DNA of 5,661 nucleotides from Acidobacteriota bacterium. Lineage in GTDB: Bacteria; Acidobacteriota; Terriglobia; Acidiferrales; UBA7541. The first letter of the stretch is position 1; each line of letters begins with the position of its first letter. The translations under genes were made by a program, and so were the position numbers. The notes below the pieces were generated by a model. The model was not told where the DNA came from. It made no database searches and worked only from the letters and a program-made list of their open reading frames with translations. Location: NCBI GenBank assembly GCA_003224075.1, contig QHYF01000153.1, forward strand, positions 1 to 5,661, read 5' to 3'. Below are positions 1-5,589 of the stretch, in pieces.

Positions 1-176
1 CTGAAGAAGAAATGTCCGCCTTCGTGGATGACCAGATTGACGTAATCGAGGATGAGAAATCCGGAGCGGTTAGCGAAGGCATAGAGGAGGAAAAGTACGT
101 AAAAACAAAGCCAGGCAATCCCGGCGCCACGCGAAACAGGTTTCCATTCTCCGAATTTGTCTTCGAGGAGGGCCAC
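1..176 (-). CDS. Membrane protein with HEGGH (HExxH) motif, N-terminal part, runs off the left edge
   Basis: The first 58 residues of a minus-strand gene are visible and the rest lies beyond base 1. Translation gives a short polar start (VALLEDKFGEWKPV), then a hydrophobic stretch at about residues 19-33 (GIAWLCFYVLFLLYA). A second hydrophobic stretch, LILDYVNLVI, leads straight into HEGGHFFF, with HExxH at residues 51-55 (bases 12-26). A HExxH sequence embedded in a membrane segment is the zinc-binding signature of M50-like intramembrane metallopeptidases, and also occurs in small membrane proteins of unknown function, so the family cannot be settled from this fragment. The GTG at 176-174 is the only ATG, GTG or TTG in this frame after the in-frame stop near base 262, which makes the start fairly firm. 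The Shine-Dalgarno is poor (AGGG only two bases from the GTG). The gene follows glk by 137 bases on the same strand and might be a distal operon member or separately transcribed. Any proteolytic role is inference. Confidence 0.7.
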   Translation of the reverse strand, partial: MALLEDKFGEWKPVSRGAGIAWLCFYVLFLLYAFANRSGFLILDYVNLVIHEGGHFFF

Positions 177-313
177 TGCCCTAGCGTAGCAAGTGGGCCT
201 CGGCAGAAAAAGGATCCAGCGACAATGTGTGTCGATACCAGCCGCCCGGAAGAACGAGCGCTAATACTGCGCGGCACTCCTTGGCGGGCCACATGCCGTG
301 AGTCAGAAGGCTG

Positions 314-1297
314 CTACTTGTCGGCGGCTGCTAACGCCTCGTACGCTGCTCCGAGGAGCGGCGCGGATTCATTGAGCACGATGGACACGGGGATGTTGCT
401 CAAGAGGCCTTCGAACTTCCATTTGTCTTTGAAGGCATGAAAAAACGTACCATCTTTCATTTTTTCGAGGATCTTGACGGCGATGCCGCCAGCCACATAG
501 ACGCCGCCAAGCGCGAGAACCTTCAGCGCCAGGTTTCCTGCTTCCGCGCCGTAGATGGCGGTCCAGAGATCCAGGGTGTCCGAACAGACGCGGCACGACT
601 TGTCCAAGGCGCGCCGCGTGATCTCCGGAGCAGGATCCGCATCGGGATCTTCGAACGACGCGTGCATCACTTTCGGCGCCAGGAATTCGTGTAACGTGCG
701 GAAGCCCCGGCCGGAGAGAATGAGTTCCCAACTCACCTGAGGATAGCGACGGCGCATGAAGCGCAGCAGTTCGATCTGTTGCTCGGTGTGCGGCGCAAAA
801 TCGGAATGCCCCCCTTCGGAAGGAACGACGCGGTAGCGACCGCCATCCCATGCAAGAATTGACTCGCCAAGGCCAGTGCCCGCTGCGATTAATGCCCGAG
901 TTCCTCCGGGCTCAGGATTGCCTGGATTGAGAACACAATAATCTTCAGGTGGAAGATGCTCCAGGCTGTGACCCCAGGCTCCCAGGTCGTTCAGCAGGAC
1001 CACATGGGGGACGTTGAGTTCTTTGATGAGGATGTCGGTCTCCACGATCCAGGGAAGATTGGTGGCTCTGACGCGGCCGTTGATGACCGGCCCTGCAATG
1101 CCGAAGCCCGCGGCAACGATGCGCTCGTTCCCCAGATGGTCGGCCGCCTGCCGCGAGAATTCCTTGACGATCCGGTCGAACTGCGCAAATTCCTTGCTGG
1201 CGAAGCGCTGCCTGAAAACGGGCGTGAGTCTGCCGGCTTTTTCGGAGAAGAGCGCCAGATTGCACTTCGTGCCACCCACATCCCCTGCGAGGATCAC
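314..1297 (-). CDS. glk: Glucokinase (E. coli-type Glk family)
   Basis: A 327-residue cytoplasmic sugar kinase that transfers phosphate from ATP to glucose, giving glucose-6-phosphate. Seen in the protein: the N-terminal phosphate-binding loop DVGGTK (6-11), GFGIAGPV (64-71), LLND (101-104) with Asp104 as expected catalytic base, the second phosphate loop AAGTGLGES (138-146), the glucose-binding SEGGHSDFAP (160-169) whose Glu and His match the E. coli Glk sugar contacts, SGRGF (195-199) and the adenosine-site segment GGVYVAGGI (264-272). The cysteine-rich zinc motif of ROK-family glucokinases is absent, so this is the Glk (PF02685) type. Length is close to the family norm of about 320 residues. 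The start is GTG at 1297 and the second residue is already in the conserved strand. GGGGGT at 1303-1308 (minus strand) lies five bases upstream as ribosome binding site. The gene begins 49 bases after the zwf stop with no terminator between them, so it is probably co-transcribed and feeds Zwf. Confidence 0.95.
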   Translation of the reverse strand: MILAGDVGGTKCNLALFSEKAGRLTPVFRQRFASKEFAQFDRIVKEFSRQAADHLGNERIVAAGFGIAGPVINGRVRATNLPWIVETDILIKELNVPHVVLLNDLGAWGHSLEHLPPEDYCVLNPGNPEPGGTRALIAAGTGLGESILAWDGGRYRVVPSEGGHSDFAPHTEQQIELLRFMRRRYPQVSWELILSGRGFRTLHEFLAPKVMHASFEDPDADPAPEITRRALDKSCRVCSDTLDLWTAIYGAEAGNLALKVLALGGVYVAGGIAVKILEKMKDGTFFHAFKDKWKFEGLLSNIPVSIVLNESAPLLGAAYEALAAADK

Positions 1298-1302
1298 CAG
1301 TT

Positions 1303-1308
1303 ACCCCC
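1303..1308 (-). promoter_or_regulatory. Ribosome binding site of glk
   Basis: The minus strand reads GGGGGT, five bases before the GTG start of glk. It is only a partial match to the anti-Shine-Dalgarno sequence, but it supports the unusual GTG start; no in-frame ATG lies near the conserved DVGGTK loop. Confidence 0.5.
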
Positions 1309-1346
1309 GTACTTCCACTTTCGATTAGCAGTGTCCGATGCAGCAA

Positions 1347-2870
1347 CTACGGGTTGTACCACCGTCTGCCGTCGCGTTCGAGCAGAAGATCGGATTCCCT
1401 CGGGCCCCAGCTCCCAGCCGGATATTGTGGCACGGTGGCGCTCCTGGCCGCGCTCCAAACGTCGAGGATGGGATCCACAAGCGACCACGCCGCCTCGACG
1501 GTGTCACCGCGGTCGAAGAGCGTGGCGTCCCCGCGGAGACAATCGTTCACCAGAGTTGCGTACGCGCTGCGCGTTGCTTCTCCAAAACCTTCCCGGTAGC
1601 TGAAATTCATGGTGACGTTTCCGATGCTCATCTCGGTTCCGGGCCGTTTGGCGCCGAAGGAAACCGAAATACCTTCATCGGGCTGAATGTTGAGGACGAG
1701 ACGATTGGGTTCGATGTCGCGCTCGCGAAAAACGATGTGGGGAGCGCGGCGGAATTGGATCATGATCTCCGTGCTGCGTTTGGCGAGACGCTTGCCGGTT
1801 CGAATATAGAAGGGGACGCCAGCCCAGCGCCAGTTGTCGATCAAAAGTTTGCCGGAGACAAACGTCTCTGTCTTGGATGCCGGATTCACGCCGGGCTCTT
1901 CGCGGTAGCCCAGCGCCGGCTTATCGCCGAATTTTCCGGGAGCATACTGCCCGCGAACCACCGATTGCGCGACCATTTCCAAATTGAAGGGGCGGATGGA
2001 TTGCAGCACCTTCAGTTTTTCGTTGCGCACCGCTGTTGCATCAAACGACGCGGGAGGTTCCACCGCAACCAAGGATGTTAGTTGCAGGACGTGGCTCTGA
2101 ATCATGTCCCGGAGCGCGCCGGCCGTTTCATAGAAACCGCCGCGGCGCTCAACACCGAGGGTTTCCGATGCGGTGATTTGCACGTGGTCGACGTAATTCC
2201 GGTTCCAGAGGGGCTCGAAAATCCCGTTGCCAAACCGGAGAACGAGCAGGTTTTGCACGGTGTCCTTAGCTAAATAGTGATCGATACGGTAGACCTGCCG
2301 TTCGTCTAAAACGTTGAGGACAATCTGATTCAAGTCCTTCGCGGAAGCCAGGTCTCGTCCAAAAGGTTTTTCGATGATCATGCGCATCCAGGAGCGCGGC
2401 GAGGCGGGCCGATTGAGCCCCGCGCGGCCAAGCTGTTCGACGATGTCCGGATAAACTTCAGGGGGCGTTGAAAGATAAAACAGGCGGTTGCCGCCGAGAT
2501 TCTTCGAAGATTCCAGTTCCGCGAGGCGCTTGGCGAGCTGCGCGTAGGCTTCCTGGTTGGCATAATCACCCTGGCAATAGAAAAGGTTGGAAGCGAAATT
2601 GTCCCATTGCTTCGGATCGATGGGTCCCACCTCGGAAATGGTCTTTGCCGCCTCGCCCAAGGTCGTGCGAAAGCTTTCTTCGCTCATTGGCGTACGGGCA
2701 AAACCCACAATGGCGTACCGCGACCCCAGAGCATTGTGAGTTGCGAGGTCATACATTGCGGGAATGACTTTGCGTTTTGCGAGGTCTCCTGACGCACCAA
2801 AAAGAACTACCGTGCAGGGCTCAGCCACACCTCCATACACTGAACCAGAACGGCCCGTGTCCCCAGCCAT
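1347..2870 (-). CDS. zwf: Glucose-6-phosphate 1-dehydrogenase
   Basis: Oxidises glucose-6-phosphate to 6-phosphoglucono-1,5-lactone while reducing NAD(P)+, the committed step of the oxidative pentose phosphate and Entner-Doudoroff routes; cytoplasmic. With the ATG at 2870 the protein has 507 residues, normal for the family. Visible motifs: the coenzyme-binding fingerprint GASGDLAKRK (25-34), RYAIVGFARTP (51-61), the substrate-site EKPFG (167-171), the active-site segment RIDHYLAKDTVQN (195-207) with His198 and Lys202, and GVPFYIRTGKRL (351-362). The active-site segment departs from the usual DHYLGKE: it has Ala for Gly and Asp for Glu, while the catalytic His-Asp and Lys pattern is otherwise intact. 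The frame can be extended to a GTG at 2888, adding six residues, but those codons contain the AAGGGAG ribosome site of the ATG, so I chose the ATG. The gene sits 56 bases after the HAD gene and 49 bases before glk, as an operon partner of both. Confidence 0.96.
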   Translation of the reverse strand: MAGDTGRSGSVYGGVAEPCTVVLFGASGDLAKRKVIPAMYDLATHNALGSRYAIVGFARTPMSEESFRTTLGEAAKTISEVGPIDPKQWDNFASNLFYCQGDYANQEAYAQLAKRLAELESSKNLGGNRLFYLSTPPEVYPDIVEQLGRAGLNRPASPRSWMRMIIEKPFGRDLASAKDLNQIVLNVLDERQVYRIDHYLAKDTVQNLLVLRFGNGIFEPLWNRNYVDHVQITASETLGVERRGGFYETAGALRDMIQSHVLQLTSLVAVEPPASFDATAVRNEKLKVLQSIRPFNLEMVAQSVVRGQYAPGKFGDKPALGYREEPGVNPASKTETFVSGKLLIDNWRWAGVPFYIRTGKRLAKRSTEIMIQFRRAPHIVFRERDIEPNRLVLNIQPDEGISVSFGAKRPGTEMSIGNVTMNFSYREGFGEATRSAYATLVNDCLRGDATLFDRGDTVEAAWSLVDPILDVWSAARSATVPQYPAGSWGPRESDLLLERDGRRWYNP

Positions 2871-2875
2871 CGTTT

Positions 2876-2882
2876 CTCCCTT
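2876..2882 (-). promoter_or_regulatory. Ribosome binding site that decides the zwf start
   Basis: The minus strand reads AAGGGAG, five bases before the ATG at 2870. It lies inside the first codons of the longer GTG-initiated reading (2888), which argues that ATG is the true start. The alternative GTG has a weaker GAGG about eight bases upstream, so the longer form is not fully excluded. Confidence 0.65.
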
Positions 2883-2926
2883 TATCACGTTTCATCCTCT
2901 TCAGGCCAAAAACGCGACGCCCAAAA

Positions 2927-3538
2927 CTATACCTCAACGCCATATTTTCCAAGCTCCGAGCGCAATTGTTCCGCGTTTTGGTGGTGAATCGCATTCATCC
3001 CCAGGCGCCGCGGGCTTTCCAGGTTCAGCGGCCGGTCGTCGATGAAAAGACACTGCTCCGGCGGGCGCTGTGTGACCTCCAGCGCCACGCGAAAGATCGT
3101 TTCTTCGGGCTTTCGAGACCGAACGTAACATGAGCTGAAGAAGACGAGAAAATTTCGCCGGAGGTGGAAGGCCTCAATACGGTACTGGTTGAGCTCCAGC
3201 GGCTCGTTATTGATGGCACCGATAAAGTATTTCCCGGAGCTGGCTACCTTATCGAGGATTGCTCTAGTCTGCGGGTATTCCTTGGACTGCGCGAACATAA
3301 AAGCCGTGAACTCCTCGCGAGTGAAAGAGCGCGAACGATAGAACAAAGTCCGGTCGAGATATTCATTCAAAGTGATCTGCCCGGTGTCGAAGGCAGGGAA
3401 AGAAAGATCGTGGCGGTCTTGAAATTCTTCCCAATCCAGGCGAAAGGCGCTCGCGGCTTCCTTTCGTGATTCGCGATCCCAGCCGTTCGTCAGGATGACG
3501 CCCCCGATGTCCCAGAACAGCGTTGTGATTTGAGCCAA
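2927..3538 (-). CDS. HAD-superfamily hydrolase (subfamily IA, YihX-like)
   Basis: A 203-residue cytoplasmic protein of the haloacid dehalogenase fold, probably a small-molecule phosphatase of unknown substrate. Motif I is FWDIGGVIL with nucleophile Asp10; the second Asp usual two residues later is Gly12, as in the glucose-1-phosphate phosphatase YihX (DLGNV). A helical cap follows at about residues 20-90. Motif II is GAINNE (107-112), where Asn110 takes the place of the usual Ser/Thr. Motif III is RKPEETIF with Lys143. Motif IV is FIDDRPLN (165-172) with Asp167 and Asp168 for magnesium. The start is TTG at 3538, the only in-frame start properly spaced from the strong GGAGGTG at 3547-3553. It is the first gene of the minus-strand run with zwf and glk, which makes a sugar phosphate a reasonable substrate guess. 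Because two catalytic positions differ from the textbook pattern, a weak or non-phosphatase activity is also possible. Confidence 0.85.
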   Translation of the reverse strand: MAQITTLFWDIGGVILTNGWDRESRKEAASAFRLDWEEFQDRHDLSFPAFDTGQITLNEYLDRTLFYRSRSFTREEFTAFMFAQSKEYPQTRAILDKVASSGKYFIGAINNEPLELNQYRIEAFHLRRNFLVFFSSCYVRSRKPEETIFRVALEVTQRPPEQCLFIDDRPLNLESPRRLGMNAIHHQNAEQLRSELGKYGVEV

Positions 3539-3546
3539 GGGTGAAG

Positions 3547-3553
3547 CACCTCC
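3547..3553 (-). promoter_or_regulatory. Ribosome binding site supporting the TTG start of the HAD gene
   Basis: The minus strand reads GGAGGTG, an excellent Shine-Dalgarno sequence, eight bases before TTG at 3538. No ATG or GTG in the HAD frame fits this site, so the TTG start is well supported. Confidence 0.7.
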
Positions 3554-3788
3554 GGTCTTCAGGCTTGTCTCCCCGCCATGCTCTTAGATGAACGAGAGTG
3601 CAAAGTGGTGCTAATTTTAAGGTGAAACGGTACGTCTCTTCCCGAGGGCGCGGTTGAGGATAGTTTCCAACTGCGCCAGGCCCTGTTCGGCTCCCCCGTT
3701 AGATGCAATCGTATTACGGGCCTTCGGTGGCGGCCAAGAGATTCAAAGCAAAGGCTGGACGGGACCGCCCGGAAGACTGTGCCTGCCT

Positions 3789-3799
3789 AGGAATTTCCT
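3789..3799. repeat. Short perfect dyad AGGAATTTCCT upstream of the yggX-like gene
   Basis: Five base pairs mirror around a central T. It lies upstream of the plus-strand gene, where an operator could sit. Such short dyads arise often by chance, and no known operator consensus is recognised. Confidence 0.25.
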
Positions 3800-3836
3800 C
3801 AAAGTTGCAGTAAGGTGAAAAAGAGCAACGAGTGCG

Positions 3837-3841
3837 AGGAG
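3837..3841 (+). promoter_or_regulatory. Ribosome binding site of the yggX-like gene
   Basis: AGGAG lies six bases before the ATG at 3848. It fixes the start over an upstream in-frame GTG (3815), which has no comparable site, and over the internal ATG at 3911, where the classical YggX length would begin. Confidence 0.7.
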
Positions 3842-3847
3842 AAGAGA

Positions 3848-4180
3848 ATGGCGAACGAATCTTGCGATCCAACACCAGCACCCAGCGAACCGGTCAAGCC
3901 CGGCACGCGCATGGTGCACTGCGTGAAATTTGGCAAGGAATTGCCCGGCCTGGAGCGCGTCCCCTGGAGAGGAGAGATTGGCAAGCGCGTTTTCGAAAAC
4001 GTTTCGAAAGAAGCGTGGAAGCTCTGGCTCGAGCATTCCAAAATGATCATGAACGAGTACCGGCTGAATCCGCTCGACCCCAACTCGCAGAAGATCATGG
4101 AAGAGCAGATGGAGCAGTTTTTCTTCGGCGAAGGCGCAAAGTTGCCCGAAGGATATGTCCCGCCCAAAGCCAAAGGTTAG
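3848..4180 (+). CDS. Fe(2+)-trafficking / oxidative damage protection protein, YggX family
   Basis: A 110-residue cytoplasmic protein of the YggX family, known in enterobacteria to support iron handling and to protect iron-sulfur enzymes against oxidative damage. Family hallmarks seen: the segment MVHCVKFGKELPGL (22-35) with Cys25 at the place of the conserved YggX Cys7, GEIGKRVFENVSKEAWKLW (42-60), matching the GELGKRI...SKEAW block, MNEYRLN (68-74), the MEEQMEQFFF segment (84-93) and the closing PEGYVPP (100-106). The E. coli protein is 91 residues; this one has about 20 extra residues at the N-terminus, rich in Pro and Glu/Ser and with an additional Cys6. The start at 3848 is chosen because AGGAG is perfectly placed before it. 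The gene is alone on the plus strand, divergent from the HAD-zwf-glk run and convergent with the ATP-grasp gene. A redox-responsive control shared with zwf is conceivable but no site is visible. Confidence 0.9.
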   Translation: MANESCDPTPAPSEPVKPGTRMVHCVKFGKELPGLERVPWRGEIGKRVFENVSKEAWKLWLEHSKMIMNEYRLNPLDPNSQKIMEEQMEQFFFGEGAKLPEGYVPPKAKG

Positions 4181-4186
4181 ATTCCA

Positions 4187-5491
4187 TTACAGATTCATTC
4201 GCCCGGCCGCTGGGTGTTCGACCGGCAGTCGCGGCGTGATCGTGAACGCGAGCTTTTCATGGGCGCGGCGAATTGCCAGTTCAACCTCTTCCGGCGCGCT
4301 CCCTCTGGCGAAAAGAAACCCAAGATAGCTGGAACCTTCGGGCCAGGCGGCAATGTAGTCGTGCAACCGCGCGGTGATAATCAATTCGGCGACTCCTGGA
4401 GTCGAACGGGCAGCCTCTTCCCCGGTGACACCTTCGAGCATGCCGCTCTTGGGGACCGGAATCATCAGCACTCCGGAGGCAAACCCTTCGCGTGGCGAAT
4501 CGCAACCGGGAAGTTCAAGCGCATGGCGAAGAAGGAGTTCTTCGAGCCCGATCAGTTCTGGCGCCTCGCCGGACGAGAATCGTAGGGCGCGGGCACAGAG
4601 CCCCCCGATGGGCCGGGGCGCAACTTCGAGCGGCCACACACCGGCCTCGTTGATTCGAAATTCGGCGTGAATCGGCCCGTGCGACAGGCCGATCGCTCGC
4701 GCGGCATCTCTCGCGCACTGCAGCACGGCATGCTGCTGTGATTCGGGAAGCCGAGAAGGCGTAACGTAGATCGTCTCTTCGAAGTACGGACCTTCGAGTG
4801 GATCAGGCTTATCGAAGATCGCCAGCGCGCGCAGAGCACCGTCCGTGAGAAGCCCTTCAACTGCCACTTCCCTGCCCGGTATGTAACCTTCGACAAGCGT
4901 TTGATCGAGATTCGGCTCACGAGTGGCACGAATTTCGGGGGACTCCAGCAACCGCCGGACACGCGCCGCAGCCGCGAGAAATTCCTGGCGGTCATTCGCG
5001 CGCACGACACCCTGGCTGGCCGAAAGCGAAAGCGGTTTCAGAACGCAGGGATAGGAAATGCCGAAGAACGCAGGTTCGGGCGCCGGATCGATTGGAAAAT
5101 GTCGAAACCAAGGTACACGCAGCCGGGCGTCACGAAAAACTTCGCGCTTGCGCAGTTTGCTCCGGCAAGCCTCGACAGCAGCGGGATGGTTGAAGTGAAG
5201 CCCGAGTCCCCGCGCGGCGTAAGCCGCCGCAACAGCAGGCCGGTCGCCGAGAGCAAGTATTCCCTTGACGTCCTGGCCGCGAAGCGTTTCCATCACCGTG
5301 TACGCGGCCGCTTCGGGAGATTCGAAATGCACCGCGATCGCCTGATCGCCCCAGGGATCTTCCAGTTGGTGGCATCGGTCGGTGACGTAAACGAGTCGCA
5401 CGCCCAGCTTTTGCGCGGCATCCTCAAAACTCCGCGTCTGGTAACCCAGCTTTGCGGTGAACAGCAGCAATCGTTTGGGTTGGTTCGTCAT
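4187..5491 (-). CDS. ATP-grasp domain ligase, L-amino-acid-ligase-like, substrate unknown
   Basis: A 434-residue cytoplasmic enzyme of the ATP-grasp superfamily, which joins a carboxylate to an amine or similar nucleophile through an acyl-phosphate. An N-terminal pre-ATP-grasp domain spans about residues 1-105 (strand KRLLLFTAKLG). The ATP-grasp core covers about 106-310: YPCVLKPLSLSASQGV (147-162) with ATP-contacting Lys152, EGYIPGREVAVEG (201-213), HAEFRI (275-280) and LEVAPRPIGG (288-297), with Glu277 and Glu289 as expected magnesium ligands and Arg293 near the phosphate. The C-terminal part, about 337-425 (GVLMIPVPKSGMLEGV..., ...LGFLFARG...), resembles the extra C-terminal domain of L-amino-acid ligases such as BacD and of carnosine-synthase-like enzymes. 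The ATG at 5491 has no strong ribosome site. No biosynthetic partner gene is adjacent inside the window, so the product (dipeptide, amino-acid conjugate or other) cannot be named. Its stop is six bases from that of the convergent yggX-like gene. Confidence 0.88.
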   Translation of the reverse strand: MTNQPKRLLLFTAKLGYQTRSFEDAAQKLGVRLVYVTDRCHQLEDPWGDQAIAVHFESPEAAAYTVMETLRGQDVKGILALGDRPAVAAAYAARGLGLHFNHPAAVEACRSKLRKREVFRDARLRVPWFRHFPIDPAPEPAFFGISYPCVLKPLSLSASQGVVRANDRQEFLAAAARVRRLLESPEIRATREPNLDQTLVEGYIPGREVAVEGLLTDGALRALAIFDKPDPLEGPYFEETIYVTPSRLPESQQHAVLQCARDAARAIGLSHGPIHAEFRINEAGVWPLEVAPRPIGGLCARALRFSSGEAPELIGLEELLLRHALELPGCDSPREGFASGVLMIPVPKSGMLEGVTGEEAARSTPGVAELIITARLHDYIAAWPEGSSYLGFLFARGSAPEEVELAIRRAHEKLAFTITPRLPVEHPAAGRMNL

Positions 5492-5524
5492 TCGCGACCG
5501 GCTTCTATGTGGGAATCAGACGAA

Positions 5525-5542
5525 GCCGCCAGCGGTGGCGGC
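5525..5542. terminator. Perfect GC-rich hairpin upstream of the ATP-grasp gene, terminator-like on the plus strand
   Basis: GCCGCCA (5525-5531) and TGGCGGC (5536-5542) form a perfect seven-base-pair stem with a GCGG loop. On the plus strand it is followed after four bases by TTTTT (5546-5550), the form of an intrinsic terminator. On the minus strand the following sequence (TTCGTCTG) is a poor U-tract. No plus-strand gene ends here, so the element may instead be a leader hairpin of the minus-strand ATP-grasp gene, which starts 33 bases away, or may block antisense transcription. Confidence 0.35.
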
Positions 5543-5579
5543 AGCATTTTTAACCAAGGGTTTTACGCCACCGATAGAA

Positions 5580-5589
5580 ACCAATTGGT
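5580..5589. repeat. Ten-base palindrome ACCAATTGGT upstream of the ATP-grasp gene
   Basis: A perfect palindrome that extends, with one mismatch on each side, to sixteen bases (5577-5592, GA-A-ACCAATTGGT-C-TC). It lies about 90 bases upstream of the ATP-grasp start on the minus strand, a plausible operator position. No regulator family is recognised, and chance occurrence is possible. Confidence 0.25.

Larger units (their letters stand above)
3539..3847. other. Divergent intergenic region between the HAD-zwf-glk run and the yggX-like gene
   Basis: These 309 bases separate two divergent genes and must hold promoters for both, yet I find no clean pair of -35 and -10 boxes. An AT-rich patch around 3612-3620 (ctaattttaa; minus strand TTAAAATTAG) is the best -10-like candidate for the minus-strand genes, without a good -35 partner. 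A small dyad AGGAATTTCCT lies at 3789-3799, about 50 bases before the plus-strand ATG, and could be an operator half-site pair or chance. I see no open frame of interest, tRNA, riboswitch fold or repeat array. The only longer frame entering the region from the minus strand is a shadow of the yggX-like gene. Confidence 0.5.

Noticed and set aside
177..313. Possible terminator or promoter between glk and the HEGGH gene
   Set aside because: Only four-base-pair stems such as GCGC...GCGC were found, with no U-tract and no clear -35/-10 pair.
12..440. Plus-strand open frame of 142 codons at the left end
   Set aside because: It overlaps the HEGGH membrane protein start and the glucokinase 3' end on the other strand; its translation shows no domain and low-complexity polar content.
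369..851. Minus-strand open frame of 160 codons inside glk
   Set aside because: It is an out-of-frame shadow of glucokinase, Arg- and Ser-rich without recognisable motifs.
956..2081. Long plus-strand open frames of 215 and 247 codons (956-1603, 1338-2081)
   Set aside because: They are antisense to glk and zwf, whose translations carry full family motifs; such shadows are common in GC-rich coding DNA.
2871..2888. Longer zwf start at GTG 2888
   Set aside because: The six added codons contain the AAGGGAG ribosome site of the ATG at 2870, so the longer form is less likely though not impossible.
3661..3760. tRNA-like look of the stretch in the divergent intergenic region
   Set aside because: No cloverleaf could be built: the T-loop consensus and matching acceptor arms are missing.
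3743..4173. Minus-strand open frames of 97 and 124 codons opposite the yggX-like gene
   Set aside because: The plus strand encodes a complete, recognisable YggX-family protein with a good ribosome site; the antisense frames show no family features.
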